A stretch of DNA of 16,971 nucleotides from Saprospiraceae bacterium (GCA_021739805.1 JAIPBB010000090.1:1-16971), one strand, 5' to 3'; positions 8,419-15,597 are shown, counted from the stretch's first letter. The notes: generated by a model from the sequence alone, not told the origin. Program-made: numbers and translations.

Positions 8419-8773
8419 TGATTGCTCAATTGTTTACCCTGTGGAATGTGAAAGGAAGTGAACTATTCCAACAGGGTTCGATTGTACGCTTGTTAAGCCC
8501 CTTGTGATTATTAGAAAGTGAAAAACCTATCGATGAATTATAGATTGAAAGTAAAATAAAAAAATCGAATATGAAATTATTACCATCTCACAATACACCA
8601 AAATCAAAAAAAAATTGTAGCCTATTAGTTTGATTTACTGAACTTATGATATAAAGGTTTAAATATTGAATATTTTCTGCTATCATAATGCAATAACTTG
8701 TTACTTTTAAATTTGAATTCAATTTATTAAAAATATCTAAAATTAAGAAAAGTATAAAACTATAATTTCATTC
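8419..8773. other. Gene-free spacer between convergent GH3 gene and propeller gene
   Basis: The left end holds palindrome copy 3 and ATTG-type repeat scraps. The remainder (8520-8773) is AT-rich, with no open frame, convincing terminator or structured RNA that I could see. It is the left boundary of the more AT-rich module region. Confidence 0.6.
8437..8476 (+). repeat. Dispersed palindromic intergenic repeat, copy 3
   Basis: The arms CCCTGTGGAAT and ATTCCAACAGGG enclose GTGAAAGGAAGTGAAC. It differs from copy 2 by one core base (C to G) and one arm base. It is preceded by CAATTGTTTA and followed by TTCGATTG, the same octamer-like flanks as copy 2. It starts 19 bases after the GH3 stop codon. 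Confidence 0.85.
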
Positions 8774-10417
8774 TTATGAATTTTTAATAAAATAATCATA
8801 ATTTGGAATAAGATTATCAAATTGACATTTGAATATTTTAATGAAATTAATGGAGTCATATTTTATTAAATAATAGTATGGAAGTTCTTCTTTAAACATG
8901 AAGTTTTTATATTGAAATTTATTATCAATTATTATATTTAAAGTATTGTGAATTTTATAATTGTTCATAATGCTACTGGCAATAGATGGATCAGAGCCAA
9001 TAAATAAATAATAAATTTTATTTTGTTTATAAATACCTTCATTTTTCAAATAACTTTTCATTAAATAATCCAAACAAGTCGAACATGTTTCATCAGTGTA
9101 AATCGTAATTATTTTTGAATTTTTTGGCAATTTTAATAAATTCATATAATCAATCATCCTTGAATTAAAATCTTTTTTGCTTATTATATCATTTTTTTTT
9201 AATGAATTATTAATTGTTTTTTTTGATAAAAATTGCGTTTCAATTTTTTGTAGATCTATTTCTTCATAGTTTCCTAATTGGACAAAGTAATTTTTGTGAT
9301 TTGATTTATTATACCTACATACGCTATCATGATATATAGAGATATTTCCATAAATTGAATCTGAAAAACTATAGCCTAAAATATTTAAATTAGTATCAAG
9401 AATTTGAACAATCGTGAATCTTTTAATATCTTTGTATTCTGACACTTCCACAGTCCTTAGGTAAAGATTATTAGATTTGCAATATATTGGAGGGTGGAAA
9501 TTACTTGCAATATTTATTTCTTCCAAATCTATAGAATTATAAACTCCTATATTGTCGAAGTGACAAGGTGGAAAGTGTTTTTCCATAACCATCTTATCGT
9601 CCTTATAATTATACTCATAAATACTAGATGAATAGGGGAATGAATAATAAATATTTCCTCTGTGGTTTTGGTGGAAACTAATGTAATTAGTGTAAACATT
9701 TTTTAAATAATTTTTGCCAATATCATTCTTGGGAAACCTAAAGCTCACCATTTTATATTTTTTTGTCTTTAAATTATATTTACAAAGAAATTGTGGATGA
9801 AAATTTGAATATAAGCTATCCGAAGTTAAAGGAAAATAAACAGAAAATGGAATCAATAAATCTTGATTGAAAATTCTATTTTCATTTATTATCCCAGGAC
9901 TTTGGAAAATCATTGGATTCAACTGACCTTTATAAATGTTTGGGACAGAATCTAGATCATATGTATTAATTATTGTACCCTCTGAATTGATTAGAATAAA
10001 ATCAAAATTCTCCTTCAAATTATTTTCATTTGATGTTTTGAAAATAAACTCTCTATTAAAAAATAAAAATATAGAATCTAAATTATGGAAATATAGATGC
10101 TCAATTGGGTAAAGAGGAATGTTACTTAAAGGTATTTTTTTTATATTCTTAAGTGTGGAATTAAATACTAAGATTGTGTCATTATTACTATTTAGTGCAA
10201 CTTCATAAAGGTAATTATCTAATTCAATAGAATTATAGTGACTTGCCATTATTGATAATGAATAAGCTTTCCTGAACTCAAGTGCTGATGTTTTACTGAA
10301 ATTTTCACTAATATTTACTATACTAACCACTTTAAAAGTGTTTCTATTATTACAACTATTAAAGAAAGGAAATAGAACTATCAGAAAAATGATAAATTTT
10401 GGTCGAATTTTATTCAT
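8774..10417 (-). CDS. Exported lipoprotein, predicted beta-propeller with C-terminal thioredoxin-like CSTC domain (module 2, large protein)
   Basis: A 547-residue protein of no family I can name with certainty. A signal sequence (residues 7-20) ends at Cys22 (FNSC), a probable lipobox. Residues about 50-390 consist of alternating beta-strand-like segments with aromatic and Asp-rich turns (SLSIMASHYNSIELDNYLY, DTILVFN, EHLYFHNLDSIFLFFNREF, IVQILDTNLNILGY), as expected of a six-bladed propeller related to DUF4221 or BF3164-type lipoproteins. Residues about 430-545 resemble a thioredoxin fold: SKIITIYTDETCSTCLDYL has a CxxC at 445-448, followed by an IYYLFIGSD strand and YYYLIKYDS. It is paralogous to the protein at 11067-12716 across its length. 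It lies 90 bp after the small protein gene at 10508-10882. Base composition is more AT-rich than in rho or hutH. The role is unknown; a surface or periplasmic partner of the small protein is inferred from repeated pairing. Confidence 0.7.
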   Translation of the reverse strand: MNKIRPKFIIFLIVLFPFFNSCNNRNTFKVVSIVNISENFSKTSALEFRKAYSLSIMASHYNSIELDNYLYEVALNSNNDTILVFNSTLKNIKKIPLSNIPLYPIEHLYFHNLDSIFLFFNREFIFKTSNENNLKENFDFILINSEGTIINTYDLDSVPNIYKGQLNPMIFQSPGIINENRIFNQDLLIPFSVYFPLTSDSLYSNFHPQFLCKYNLKTKKYKMVSFRFPKNDIGKNYLKNVYTNYISFHQNHRGNIYYSFPYSSSIYEYNYKDDKMVMEKHFPPCHFDNIGVYNSIDLEEINIASNFHPPIYCKSNNLYLRTVEVSEYKDIKRFTIVQILDTNLNILGYSFSDSIYGNISIYHDSVCRYNKSNHKNYFVQLGNYEEIDLQKIETQFLSKKTINNSLKKNDIISKKDFNSRMIDYMNLLKLPKNSKIITIYTDETCSTCLDYLMKSYLKNEGIYKQNKIYYLFIGSDPSIASSIMNNYKIHNTLNIIIDNKFQYKNFMFKEELPYYYLIKYDSINFIKIFKCQFDNLIPNYDYFIKNS

Positions 10418-10444
10418 ACCGCTATATATTGTTATTATATAATA

Positions 10445-10499
10445 AAATACTACCTAATATGTTGTAATAATAGACTGTTTGTACATTTAGGTAGTATTT
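10445..10499 (-). promoter_or_regulatory. Stem-loop between small and large gene, module 2
   Basis: AAATACTACCTAA (10445-10457) and TTAGGTAGTATTT (10487-10499) form a perfect 13-bp stem with a 29-base loop. On the minus-strand transcript it begins 8 bases after the small-protein stop, ends 27 bases before the large-protein ATG and is followed by TTATTAT. It could be an attenuating terminator or an mRNA-stabilising structure. Confidence 0.6.
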
Positions 10500-10507
10500 A
10501 AACTAAA

Positions 10508-10882
10508 TTAATTTGTTAAGTATAGTCCACAATTTATTTTGGAGTTCGGTCCTTCTATTTTAAAGAAATTTCCACAATTTGTACCCGCTGAAGGGCAAAC
10601 TATTCCGATTTTTATATCATCTTGATAAACAAATTCTCCCTTCTTATTTGGAGGTTCTTTAAAGTAAGTAGCATCTGGTTCAAATTGCATTCCCGATTCT
10701 GGATCAAAAAAACCAGTCCAATCTTCTTCGTAAATCCATGAACCTCCAGATTCTTCTTCTATATTCATATTACAAGCTGATTGTAAAACTTGTTTATTAT
10801 GTTTAGAAATAGGTTCAATGTTAATGAATGCAAATTGCATAAAAATGATTAATCCAAGAAAAATAAAAAATATTTTTTTCAT
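10508..10882 (-). CDS. Small exported cysteine-containing protein (module 2, small protein)
   Basis: A 124-residue protein of unrecognised family. An N-terminal hydrophobic segment (residues 4-20, after KK) looks like a Sec signal without a lipobox cysteine. The mature part is acidic and aromatic. It carries ESGGSWIYEEDWTGFFDP (44-61), PDATYFK, GEFVY (82-86) and IGIVCP (92-97), with Cys at 37, 96, 103 and 118. The segment 44-104 aligns with residues 43-104 of the 125-residue protein at 12923-13300 with one gap and roughly half of positions identical, while the ends differ. The Glu-Ser-Gly-Gly before the conserved core superficially resembles a double-glycine leader, but the preceding region is a signal peptide plus linker. 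The gene precedes the paralogous large protein, separated by a stem-loop. The cysteines could be substrates of the partner thioredoxin-like domain; this is inference. Confidence 0.65.
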   Translation of the reverse strand: MKKIFFIFLGLIIFMQFAFINIEPISKHNKQVLQSACNMNIEEESGGSWIYEEDWTGFFDPESGMQFEPDATYFKEPPNKKGEFVYQDDIKIGIVCPSAGTNCGNFFKIEGPNSKINCGLYLTN

Positions 10883-11029
10883 AATATTGCTTTTAAATTT
10901 TTTAATAAAACAATTGCTAATTAATTTTTAATAAATATGGTATATTTGGAATTCTTAGATGTTTTATGCACTACCCTCCCTCTTTAATTTGCATTATGGA
11001 ATATAAATCATAGAAAAATTGCATAATCA

Positions 11030-11054
11030 ATATACAGTTCGCAAGACTGTATAT
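11030..11054. terminator. Hairpin in the gap between modules
   Basis: ATATACAGT (11030-11038) and ACTGTATAT (11046-11054) form a perfect 9-bp stem with a 7-base loop, 12 bases past the stop codon of the large protein of module 1. On the minus strand it is followed only by TGATTATGCAATTTTT, so termination would be weak. On the plus strand a T-rich run follows. Other short structures were not seen in 10883-11066. Confidence 0.45.
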
Positions 11055-11066
11055 GTTTTTGTAATT

Positions 11067-12716
11067 TTATTTTTTTATAAATTTTTCAGTTTTAGGTATT
11101 AATGAATTAATATTACAACTATCTAGTACCAGCGAGTCCTTTGAATTAAATTTAATAAGATAATAGTAGCTTAATTCATTATCTTTTAAAAAGTTTCTAT
11201 AATGAAGATTAGAGTCATTAATAATATTATTTGCATCTGTTACTTTATAATTTTGAATTAAGAAATTGGCATTTGATGGTTCTGACCCCATTATCAACAT
11301 AAATATTTTATTTTCACTTAAATATTCATTTTCATTCTTGAATTTATTAAAAAGATAAGAAGAAGAAGTTGAGCATATTACATCCGTATTAAGTGAAATT
11401 ATTTTGGAGCTATCTGGAATTCCTAAAATATTAAGATAATTAGAAAATCGCGATTTAATATTCTTTGTTTCATTTACTACAATATCTTTTTCTTTAAAAG
11501 TTTCCATTTTATATCTGTAAAGAAATTCTAACTCTATATCATTAATATTCATTAATGCTTTATTTCCAAAACTAACATAGTAACTTAAACGATCTTCCTT
11601 ATTATACCGGCAAATACTGTCACCGAAAACATAAATACTATTGTTATGAGTGTCAGGGAATACATATCCTAGTAAATTCAAATTCGTATCTAAAACCTGA
11701 ACAACTGAGAACCTATCAAAGTTTTTATATCCTTTAACTTCAATACTTCTTAAGTAGATGTTATATGCTTTACTATAAATTGGTGGATTAAACTTACTTG
11801 TGGTATTGTTCAAATTTTCATCAGTATTTTCCTTTATTTCTTGATTATCAAAGGGACATGTTTGGAACTCTATCTTATTTACAACTTTGTTTAACTTTAC
11901 ATCAAATTCATATATTGTAGGAGAGTAAGGGAATGAATAAAAAATATTTGATCTATTATTAGTCTGAAAATTCATGTAATTTGTTTGAACTCCTTTCGAA
12001 TATACTTTTCCAATATCTTGCGATGGAAATTTAATGTTTAACATTTTTAGGCTTTTATTCTTAAGATTATACTTACACAAGAGCTTCGGAGAATAATTTA
12101 TAAATGAACTATCTGAAGTTGTTGGTAGATAAATAGAAAATGAAATAAGCAAATCTCCATTAATAATTTGTGTTTCTTTAATTACCTTAGGTGTTTGGAA
12201 AATCATTGGACTATTTTGTCCTTTATAAATATGTGGAACAGAATCAAGATTATAAGAATTAATAACATTTCCATTTGAATCAATCAGAATGAAATCAAAC
12301 TTATTGTCTTTTGATGTTTTATTTTGATTATTGAATATGAATTCTCTATTGAAAAATAAGAAAATTGAATCTGTATTATGAAAGTATAAATGCTCAATCG
12401 GAATCTTAGGTATTTTATTGAGTGAAATTTTTTTAAGTGAATTAGTAGATGTATTAAAAACTAAAATTTCATCATTCAAGTTATTAAGAGCAACTTCATA
12501 TAAATAATTTTGAATTATTATTGAATTGTAATGGCTAGCCATTATCGACAATGAATTATTTTTTCTAAATGATGATGCAATGACTTTTGTTTTATTAACA
12601 TTGTTGTTTGTAATTGAATATACAATAAGTGGATTACCTTCATCTCTAACATCACTAATCCAACTTAATAAAGAAACGGTTAATAATAATGTAATGAGTA
12701 ATATGTATTTGTTCAT
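11067..12716 (-). CDS. Exported protein, predicted beta-propeller with C-terminal thioredoxin-like CSTS domain (module 1, large protein)
   Basis: Paralog of the protein at 8774-10417. An ATG at 12740 would give 557 residues, but the start at 12716 gives MNKYILLITLLLTVSLLSW, a proper signal sequence that aligns with the paralog's N-terminus, and a length of 549 versus 547; I prefer it. There is no lipobox cysteine, unlike the paralog. Shared blocks include NSLSIMASHYNSI, NYLYEVALN, PIEHLYFHNTDSIFLFF, VPHIYKGQNSPMIFQ and VQVLDTNLNLLGY in the propeller-like part, and SSKIISLNTDVICSTSSSYL in the C-terminal thioredoxin-like part. Here the second active-site-like cysteine is Ser (CSTS, residues 448-451 from the preferred start), so ordinary disulfide exchange looks impossible. 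The reading frame is intact, so it is not a pseudogene. The family is uncertain; DUF4221/six-bladed propeller lipoproteins are the closest I can suggest. Confidence 0.7.
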   Translation of the reverse strand: MNKYILLITLLLTVSLLSWISDVRDEGNPLIVYSITNNNVNKTKVIASSFRKNNSLSIMASHYNSIIIQNYLYEVALNNLNDEILVFNTSTNSLKKISLNKIPKIPIEHLYFHNTDSIFLFFNREFIFNNQNKTSKDNKFDFILIDSNGNVINSYNLDSVPHIYKGQNSPMIFQTPKVIKETQIINGDLLISFSIYLPTTSDSSFINYSPKLLCKYNLKNKSLKMLNIKFPSQDIGKVYSKGVQTNYMNFQTNNRSNIFYSFPYSPTIYEFDVKLNKVVNKIEFQTCPFDNQEIKENTDENLNNTTSKFNPPIYSKAYNIYLRSIEVKGYKNFDRFSVVQVLDTNLNLLGYVFPDTHNNSIYVFGDSICRYNKEDRLSYYVSFGNKALMNINDIELEFLYRYKMETFKEKDIVVNETKNIKSRFSNYLNILGIPDSSKIISLNTDVICSTSSSYLFNKFKNENEYLSENKIFMLIMGSEPSNANFLIQNYKVTDANNIINDSNLHYRNFLKDNELSYYYLIKFNSKDSLVLDSCNINSLIPKTEKFIKK

Positions 12717-12773
12717 AGTATATAAATTTTGATCATACAAACTATTTCAGAATGGTATTATAAATCCAATTAA

Positions 12774-12825
12774 GCCTCAGATTAATATGTTAAGTCTAAC
12801 TCTCTTCTCCACATTAATCCGAGAC
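12774..12825 (-). promoter_or_regulatory. Stem-loop between small and large gene, module 1
   Basis: The arms 12774-12789 and 12810-12825 pair over 16 bp including three G-U pairs, with a 20-base loop. The centre of the stem is GATTAAT/ATTAATC. It lies between the small-protein stop (12923) and the large-protein start, as in module 2, although the sequences differ. No T-run follows on the minus strand, so attenuation or RNA processing is as likely as termination. Confidence 0.55.
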
Positions 12826-12922
12826 ATATTTATTTATTGAATTCTTTTAATTTAACATGTTGTATTTGATTTTTATAGAACTAAAATAATAAAAATGTTA
12901 ATATTATCATGAAAAAGGAGAA

Positions 12923-13300
12923 CTAAACATCCCAATTAATATACCATCCAACATATGTTATTCCAAATTCACAAACATGATACAATTTACCGCAGCAATT
13001 ACCTTCCATTGGGCAAACTATTCCTATAGGGTTATCTTCATCATCATAAACTACTTCTCCCCAAAATTTTGGGTCAGTTTTCAGATATATTTGATCAGGA
13101 TCATAAGTCTCTCCATTTTGTGGGTCTAACCATCCAACCCAGTCTTCTTCCCAAATCCAATAACCACCACTTTCTCTTGCTGCTGAATAAGCAATGGATG
13201 ATGAGTCACTTGTCTTTTTTTCTTTCACTTGCTCTTTTTGGCAAGAAATCATAACAGTAATTAAAATTCCTATTATGGCTATTTTAAATAAATTTTTCAT
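12923..13300 (-). CDS. Small lipoprotein with conserved cysteine-containing core (module 1, small protein)
   Basis: A 125-residue protein of unrecognised family. The signal sequence MKNLFKIAIIGILITVMISC ends in a lipobox with Cys20 followed by QKEQ, so it should be a lipoprotein, unlike its 124-residue relative. A short Lys/Ser linker (21-40) precedes the core: ESGGYWIWEEDWVGWLDP (43-60), DPDQIYLK, GEVVY (81-85), IGIVCP (92-97), then a double cysteine NCCG (101-104) and Cys110. The tail is aromatic (YVGWYINWDV). The Trp content is high for its size: seven Trp in the last 80 residues. It is the first gene of the four-gene minus-strand set, with a candidate promoter at 13523-13530. Its function is unknown; pairing with the propeller/thioredoxin-like protein suggests an exported substrate, ligand or binding partner. 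Confidence 0.65.
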   Translation of the reverse strand: MKNLFKIAIIGILITVMISCQKEQVKEKKTSDSSSIAYSAARESGGYWIWEEDWVGWLDPQNGETYDPDQIYLKTDPKFWGEVVYDDEDNPIGIVCPMEGNCCGKLYHVCEFGITYVGWYINWDV

Positions 13301-13522
13301 TTTATATTTTGTTGATTAAATGATAGAATTAAATTCTAATAACTTTTGAAATTCTCTTATTAACAATAAAAATTATTTATATGGTTTTAAACTATGCCAT
13401 TAAAATTTAAGTTAATTATAGATTAAGAATCAATTTAAATAGAATTTCGGGAGGCAAACCCATTTCATTATTTCATCCTAAATATTGGAATGTAATATTT
13501 ATCTAATTAATAAAATTACATA

Positions 13523-13530
13523 CAAATATA
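13523..13530 (-). promoter_or_regulatory. Candidate -7 box for the small/large protein gene set
   Basis: On the minus strand the sequence is TATATTTG, an exact TAnnTTTG match. Only a weak TTTTA lies at the -33 distance. Transcription from here would give a leader of about 215 bases before the ATG at 13300. Confidence 0.35.
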
Positions 13531-13687
13531 ATAATCTCATACTAAAATTAAAATGATAAATGTTAGTTTTTGTTATTTATTCTATATTTAATTCAAATAA
13601 TCGATAATATACATTTAATCTATAATATACATTAGTTTACATCTTACTTCTTTTTATTATTTAGAATTAAAAAAAAAGTTCATGCCA

Positions 13688-13725
13688 AATAATAGTATTA
13701 AATCATAATAATAGTATTAAATCAT
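13688..13725. repeat. Perfect 19-bp tandem duplication
   Basis: AATAATAGTATTAAATCAT occurs twice in direct succession (13688-13706 and 13707-13725). It ends about 55 bases upstream of the -7 box of the glycosyltransferase gene. It may be a slippage product or a duplicated operator. Confidence 0.8.
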
Positions 13726-13779
13726 ACATCATTTCTCCCAGCCTTTATTAAAAAATATCCAATAGTTCCAATTTTTCAA

Positions 13780-13787
13780 TATATTTG
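13780..13787 (+). promoter_or_regulatory. Candidate -7 box for the glycosyltransferase gene
   Basis: The sequence is TATATTTG, an exact TAnnTTTG match, 21 bases before the ATG at 13809. The -33 region has no clean TTTG. The implied leader is short, about 15 bases. Confidence 0.5.
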
Positions 13788-13808
13788 CTGATAGCTTAAA
13801 TCTTAAAA

Positions 13809-14555
13809 ATGCTCAACAATAAAAAAATAGTAGTTGTAATGCCTGCATACAATGCAGAAAAAACTCTGGAAGACACTTATAATGAGATTCCTTTTGATAT
13901 TGTTGATGAAGTTGTGGTTGTGGATGATGCCAGTTCGGATAATACTGTTGTTGTGGCAAAACGGCTTGGAATAACACATATTATCACACATGAAGAAAAT
14001 AAAGGTTATGGTGGAAATCAAAAAAGTTGTTATGATATGGCTCTAAAACTTGGTGCTGATATTGTGATTATGCTTCACCCCGATTATCAATATACTCCAA
14101 AGCTAATTCCGGCAATTGCAAATATTATTGCAAACGATTTATTTCCTGTTGTGCTTGGTTCAAGAATTTTAGGTAAAGGAGCTTTGAATGGTGGAATGCC
14201 GATTTACAAATATTTCTTTAACCGGATTTTGACTTTTTCGCAGAACTTAATAATAAATCAAAAACTATCTGAATATCACACAGGTTACAGAGCTTTTTCT
14301 AAAGAAGTCCTTGAGACAATAAATTATAAAGAAAACTCTGATGATTTTGTTTTTGATAATCAAATGCTGGCACAAATTTTCTTTGCAGGTTTCGAAATTG
14401 GGGAGGTAACTTGTCCAACAAAATATTTTGACGAAGGCTCATCAATCAATTTTAGAAGAAGCATGAAATATGGTTTTGGAGTTATTTTGACATCCATTCA
14501 ATATCGTTTGCAAAAGTGGGGATTGGGGAGGTTTAAGATATTCAGTAATCAGTAA
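13809..14555 (+). CDS. Glycosyltransferase family 2 (dolichyl-phosphate-sugar synthase-like)
   Basis: A 248-residue cytoplasmic GT-A enzyme that probably moves a sugar from a nucleotide donor to a lipid phosphate or surface glycan acceptor. VVVMPAYNAEKTLEDTYNEI (8-27) is the classic GT2 N-terminus, EVVVVDDASSDNT (34-46) holds the nucleotide-binding Asp pair, and ENKGYGGNQKSCYDMAL (63-79) is typical of the DPM1/DPG-synthase subgroup. HPDYQY (90-95) stands in the DXD metal-binding position, SEYHTGYRAFSKEVL (154-168) is the acceptor-site loop and DDFVFDNQML (178-187) supplies the general base region. No transmembrane tail follows, so it is the catalytic domain alone. It is not in an operon within the window: the next gene, on the minus strand, converges on it. 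The substrate cannot be read from sequence alone. Confidence 0.88.
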   Translation: MLNNKKIVVVMPAYNAEKTLEDTYNEIPFDIVDEVVVVDDASSDNTVVVAKRLGITHIITHEENKGYGGNQKSCYDMALKLGADIVIMLHPDYQYTPKLIPAIANIIANDLFPVVLGSRILGKGALNGGMPIYKYFFNRILTFSQNLIINQKLSEYHTGYRAFSKEVLETINYKENSDDFVFDNQMLAQIFFAGFEIGEVTCPTKYFDEGSSINFRRSMKYGFGVILTSIQYRLQKWGLGRFKIFSNQ

Positions 14556-14639
14556 TCAGACTGCCATCTTTTTCAAAAGCACTAAAAAATATAAATTTAT
14601 TGCAAAGAAAGCTCAAAAAAAAAATAAAAAAAAGTTTAG

Positions 14640-14720
14640 GCAACAGAGTTGTTAATTGAAAATTCTAATGCAGCAGGAATAGATGTTACAAGTACAGAAT
14701 ATCAGGTAAAAACTGAATGA
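14640..14720 (+). pseudogene. Possible C-terminal coding remnant
   Basis: Between the glycosyltransferase and the converging Memo-like gene, a stop-bounded frame of 26 codons reads ELLIENSNAAGIDVTSTEYQVKTE-like and then stops. The amino-acid composition is protein-like and unlike the surrounding A-rich sequence. There is no start codon and I cannot name a parent family. It may be chance. Confidence 0.15.
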
Positions 14721-14755
14721 TGCACGAAGTGCAAAATGACTACCGATTTCATTTT

Positions 14756-15589
14756 TCAGTCAGAATACATTAAAATCGAAGCATAATCAACCACGCTGTC
14801 AGATGGCATAACTTCTCCAGAATTTCCATATTTTAAGACCTTTGAAACCGGATTTTCAGAAACTAGTTTAGAATATTCGATTAAGGACATTATCGAACCA
14901 TAACCACATACAGAAATATTCTTTTTACTGACGATTTCGCCAACTTTTTCAGCATCGAAACTAGTTATTTCATTAACAACTAAATAGTCGAGCTTTTTGC
15001 CAATATCCGGCTGAACATGATGCGAAAAATCAGAAGAGGCTATTAACAAAATTTTCTTTTTCAGTTTTGCGTTGACTCTGAAAATTTCTTCGGCTATTAA
15101 TTTAGCGTGTTTATAATCCTGCCATCTAATGGTTATTGGTAATATTTTAAAGTCATATTTGAGAAAATGTTGAATTAAGGGCAAAATTACTTCACCTGAA
15201 TGTTCATAAGCATGTCCTTCTTCCGATATATGAAAATTCAAATACTGCATGAAGTCATTATCAACTTCTGATATTCCAAGCGGAGTTTCCCAATGAGTAT
15301 TGGCATCAAGCGATATTTTTTTACCAAGACCTGTATGGCTTGGATTTAATATAAAAACTGTATCAAACTTTTCCTTGTTTCTTTTTAAAATTTCAAAAAA
15401 ATGGACTGCCTGATATCCCGAAAACATATAAGCTGCATGAGGAACAACTGCTCCAATTAGTTTCTTTTCAGAAAATGATAAATCAATTTTCTTTTTTTCA
15501 ATATCTAAAATTCTATCAATCAAATTCACCAGTTCAGTTTTTGAAGCCGGATAAAATCTTCCTGAGAAATATGGTTTTCGAATTTTCAT
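14756..15589 (-). CDS. amrB: AmmeMemoRadiSam system protein B (Memo-like)
   Basis: A 277-residue Memo-family protein, related to the catechol-dioxygenase LigB fold and to human MEMO1. The metal/active-site positions conserved in the family are present: VVPHAAYMFSGY (His51), LNPSHTG (His85), EHSGEVILPL (129-138), ASSDFSHH (184-191) and CGYGSI with Cys228. The length is that of a stand-alone Memo domain, with no fused AMMECR1 domain. Its start lies 8 bp downstream of the stop of the radical SAM gene, so the two are surely co-transcribed. The biochemical reaction of the system is not established. The stop is followed on the minus strand by a small TGCAC-GAA-GTGCA hairpin (14721-14733) that might help end transcription but lacks a strong T-run. 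The gene symbol is the conventional one and less certain than the family. Confidence 0.9.
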   Translation of the reverse strand: MKIRKPYFSGRFYPASKTELVNLIDRILDIEKKKIDLSFSEKKLIGAVVPHAAYMFSGYQAVHFFEILKRNKEKFDTVFILNPSHTGLGKKISLDANTHWETPLGISEVDNDFMQYLNFHISEEGHAYEHSGEVILPLIQHFLKYDFKILPITIRWQDYKHAKLIAEEIFRVNAKLKKKILLIASSDFSHHVQPDIGKKLDYLVVNEITSFDAEKVGEIVSKKNISVCGYGSIMSLIEYSKLVSENPVSKVLKYGNSGEVMPSDSVVDYASILMYSD

Positions 15590-15597
15590 TATGTTTT

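Larger units (their letters stand above)
13301..13808. other. Gene-free AT-rich divergent region
   Basis: About 500 bases without a supported gene. It holds TAnnTTTG boxes for both directions, a spaced direct repeat ATAATATACATT (13604-13615 and 13622-13633), and a perfect 19-bp tandem duplication at 13688-13725. Around 13447-13461 a small GC-rich island (CGGGAGGCAAACCC) lies in the predicted leader of the module transcript. No RNA family was recognised. Confidence 0.6.

Noticed and set aside
10941..10948. Plus-strand TATATTTG, a possible promoter for antisense RNA into the 11067-12716 gene
   Set aside because: No -33 element lies upstream, and such octamers are expected by chance in DNA this AT-rich. 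A hairpin with a T-rich tail at 11030-11066 would also stop such a transcript early.
11067..12740. Start of the module 1 large protein at 12740
   Set aside because: The extra eight residues (MYDQNLYT) precede the signal sequence and have no counterpart in the paralog; the ATG at 12716 aligns with it.
10508..13300. Double-glycine (ESGG) leader peptides of bacteriocin or C39-protease type
   Set aside because: Both proteins begin with ordinary Sec signal sequences, one with a lipobox. No C39 peptidase/ABC exporter is nearby, and GG is followed by a conserved domain rather than a short variable peptide.
14721..14733. Hairpin TGCAC-GAA-GTGCA as terminator of the AmmeMemoRadiSam operon
   Set aside because: The stem is only 5 bp and not followed at once by a T-run on the minus strand, so it is noted with the gene but not called.
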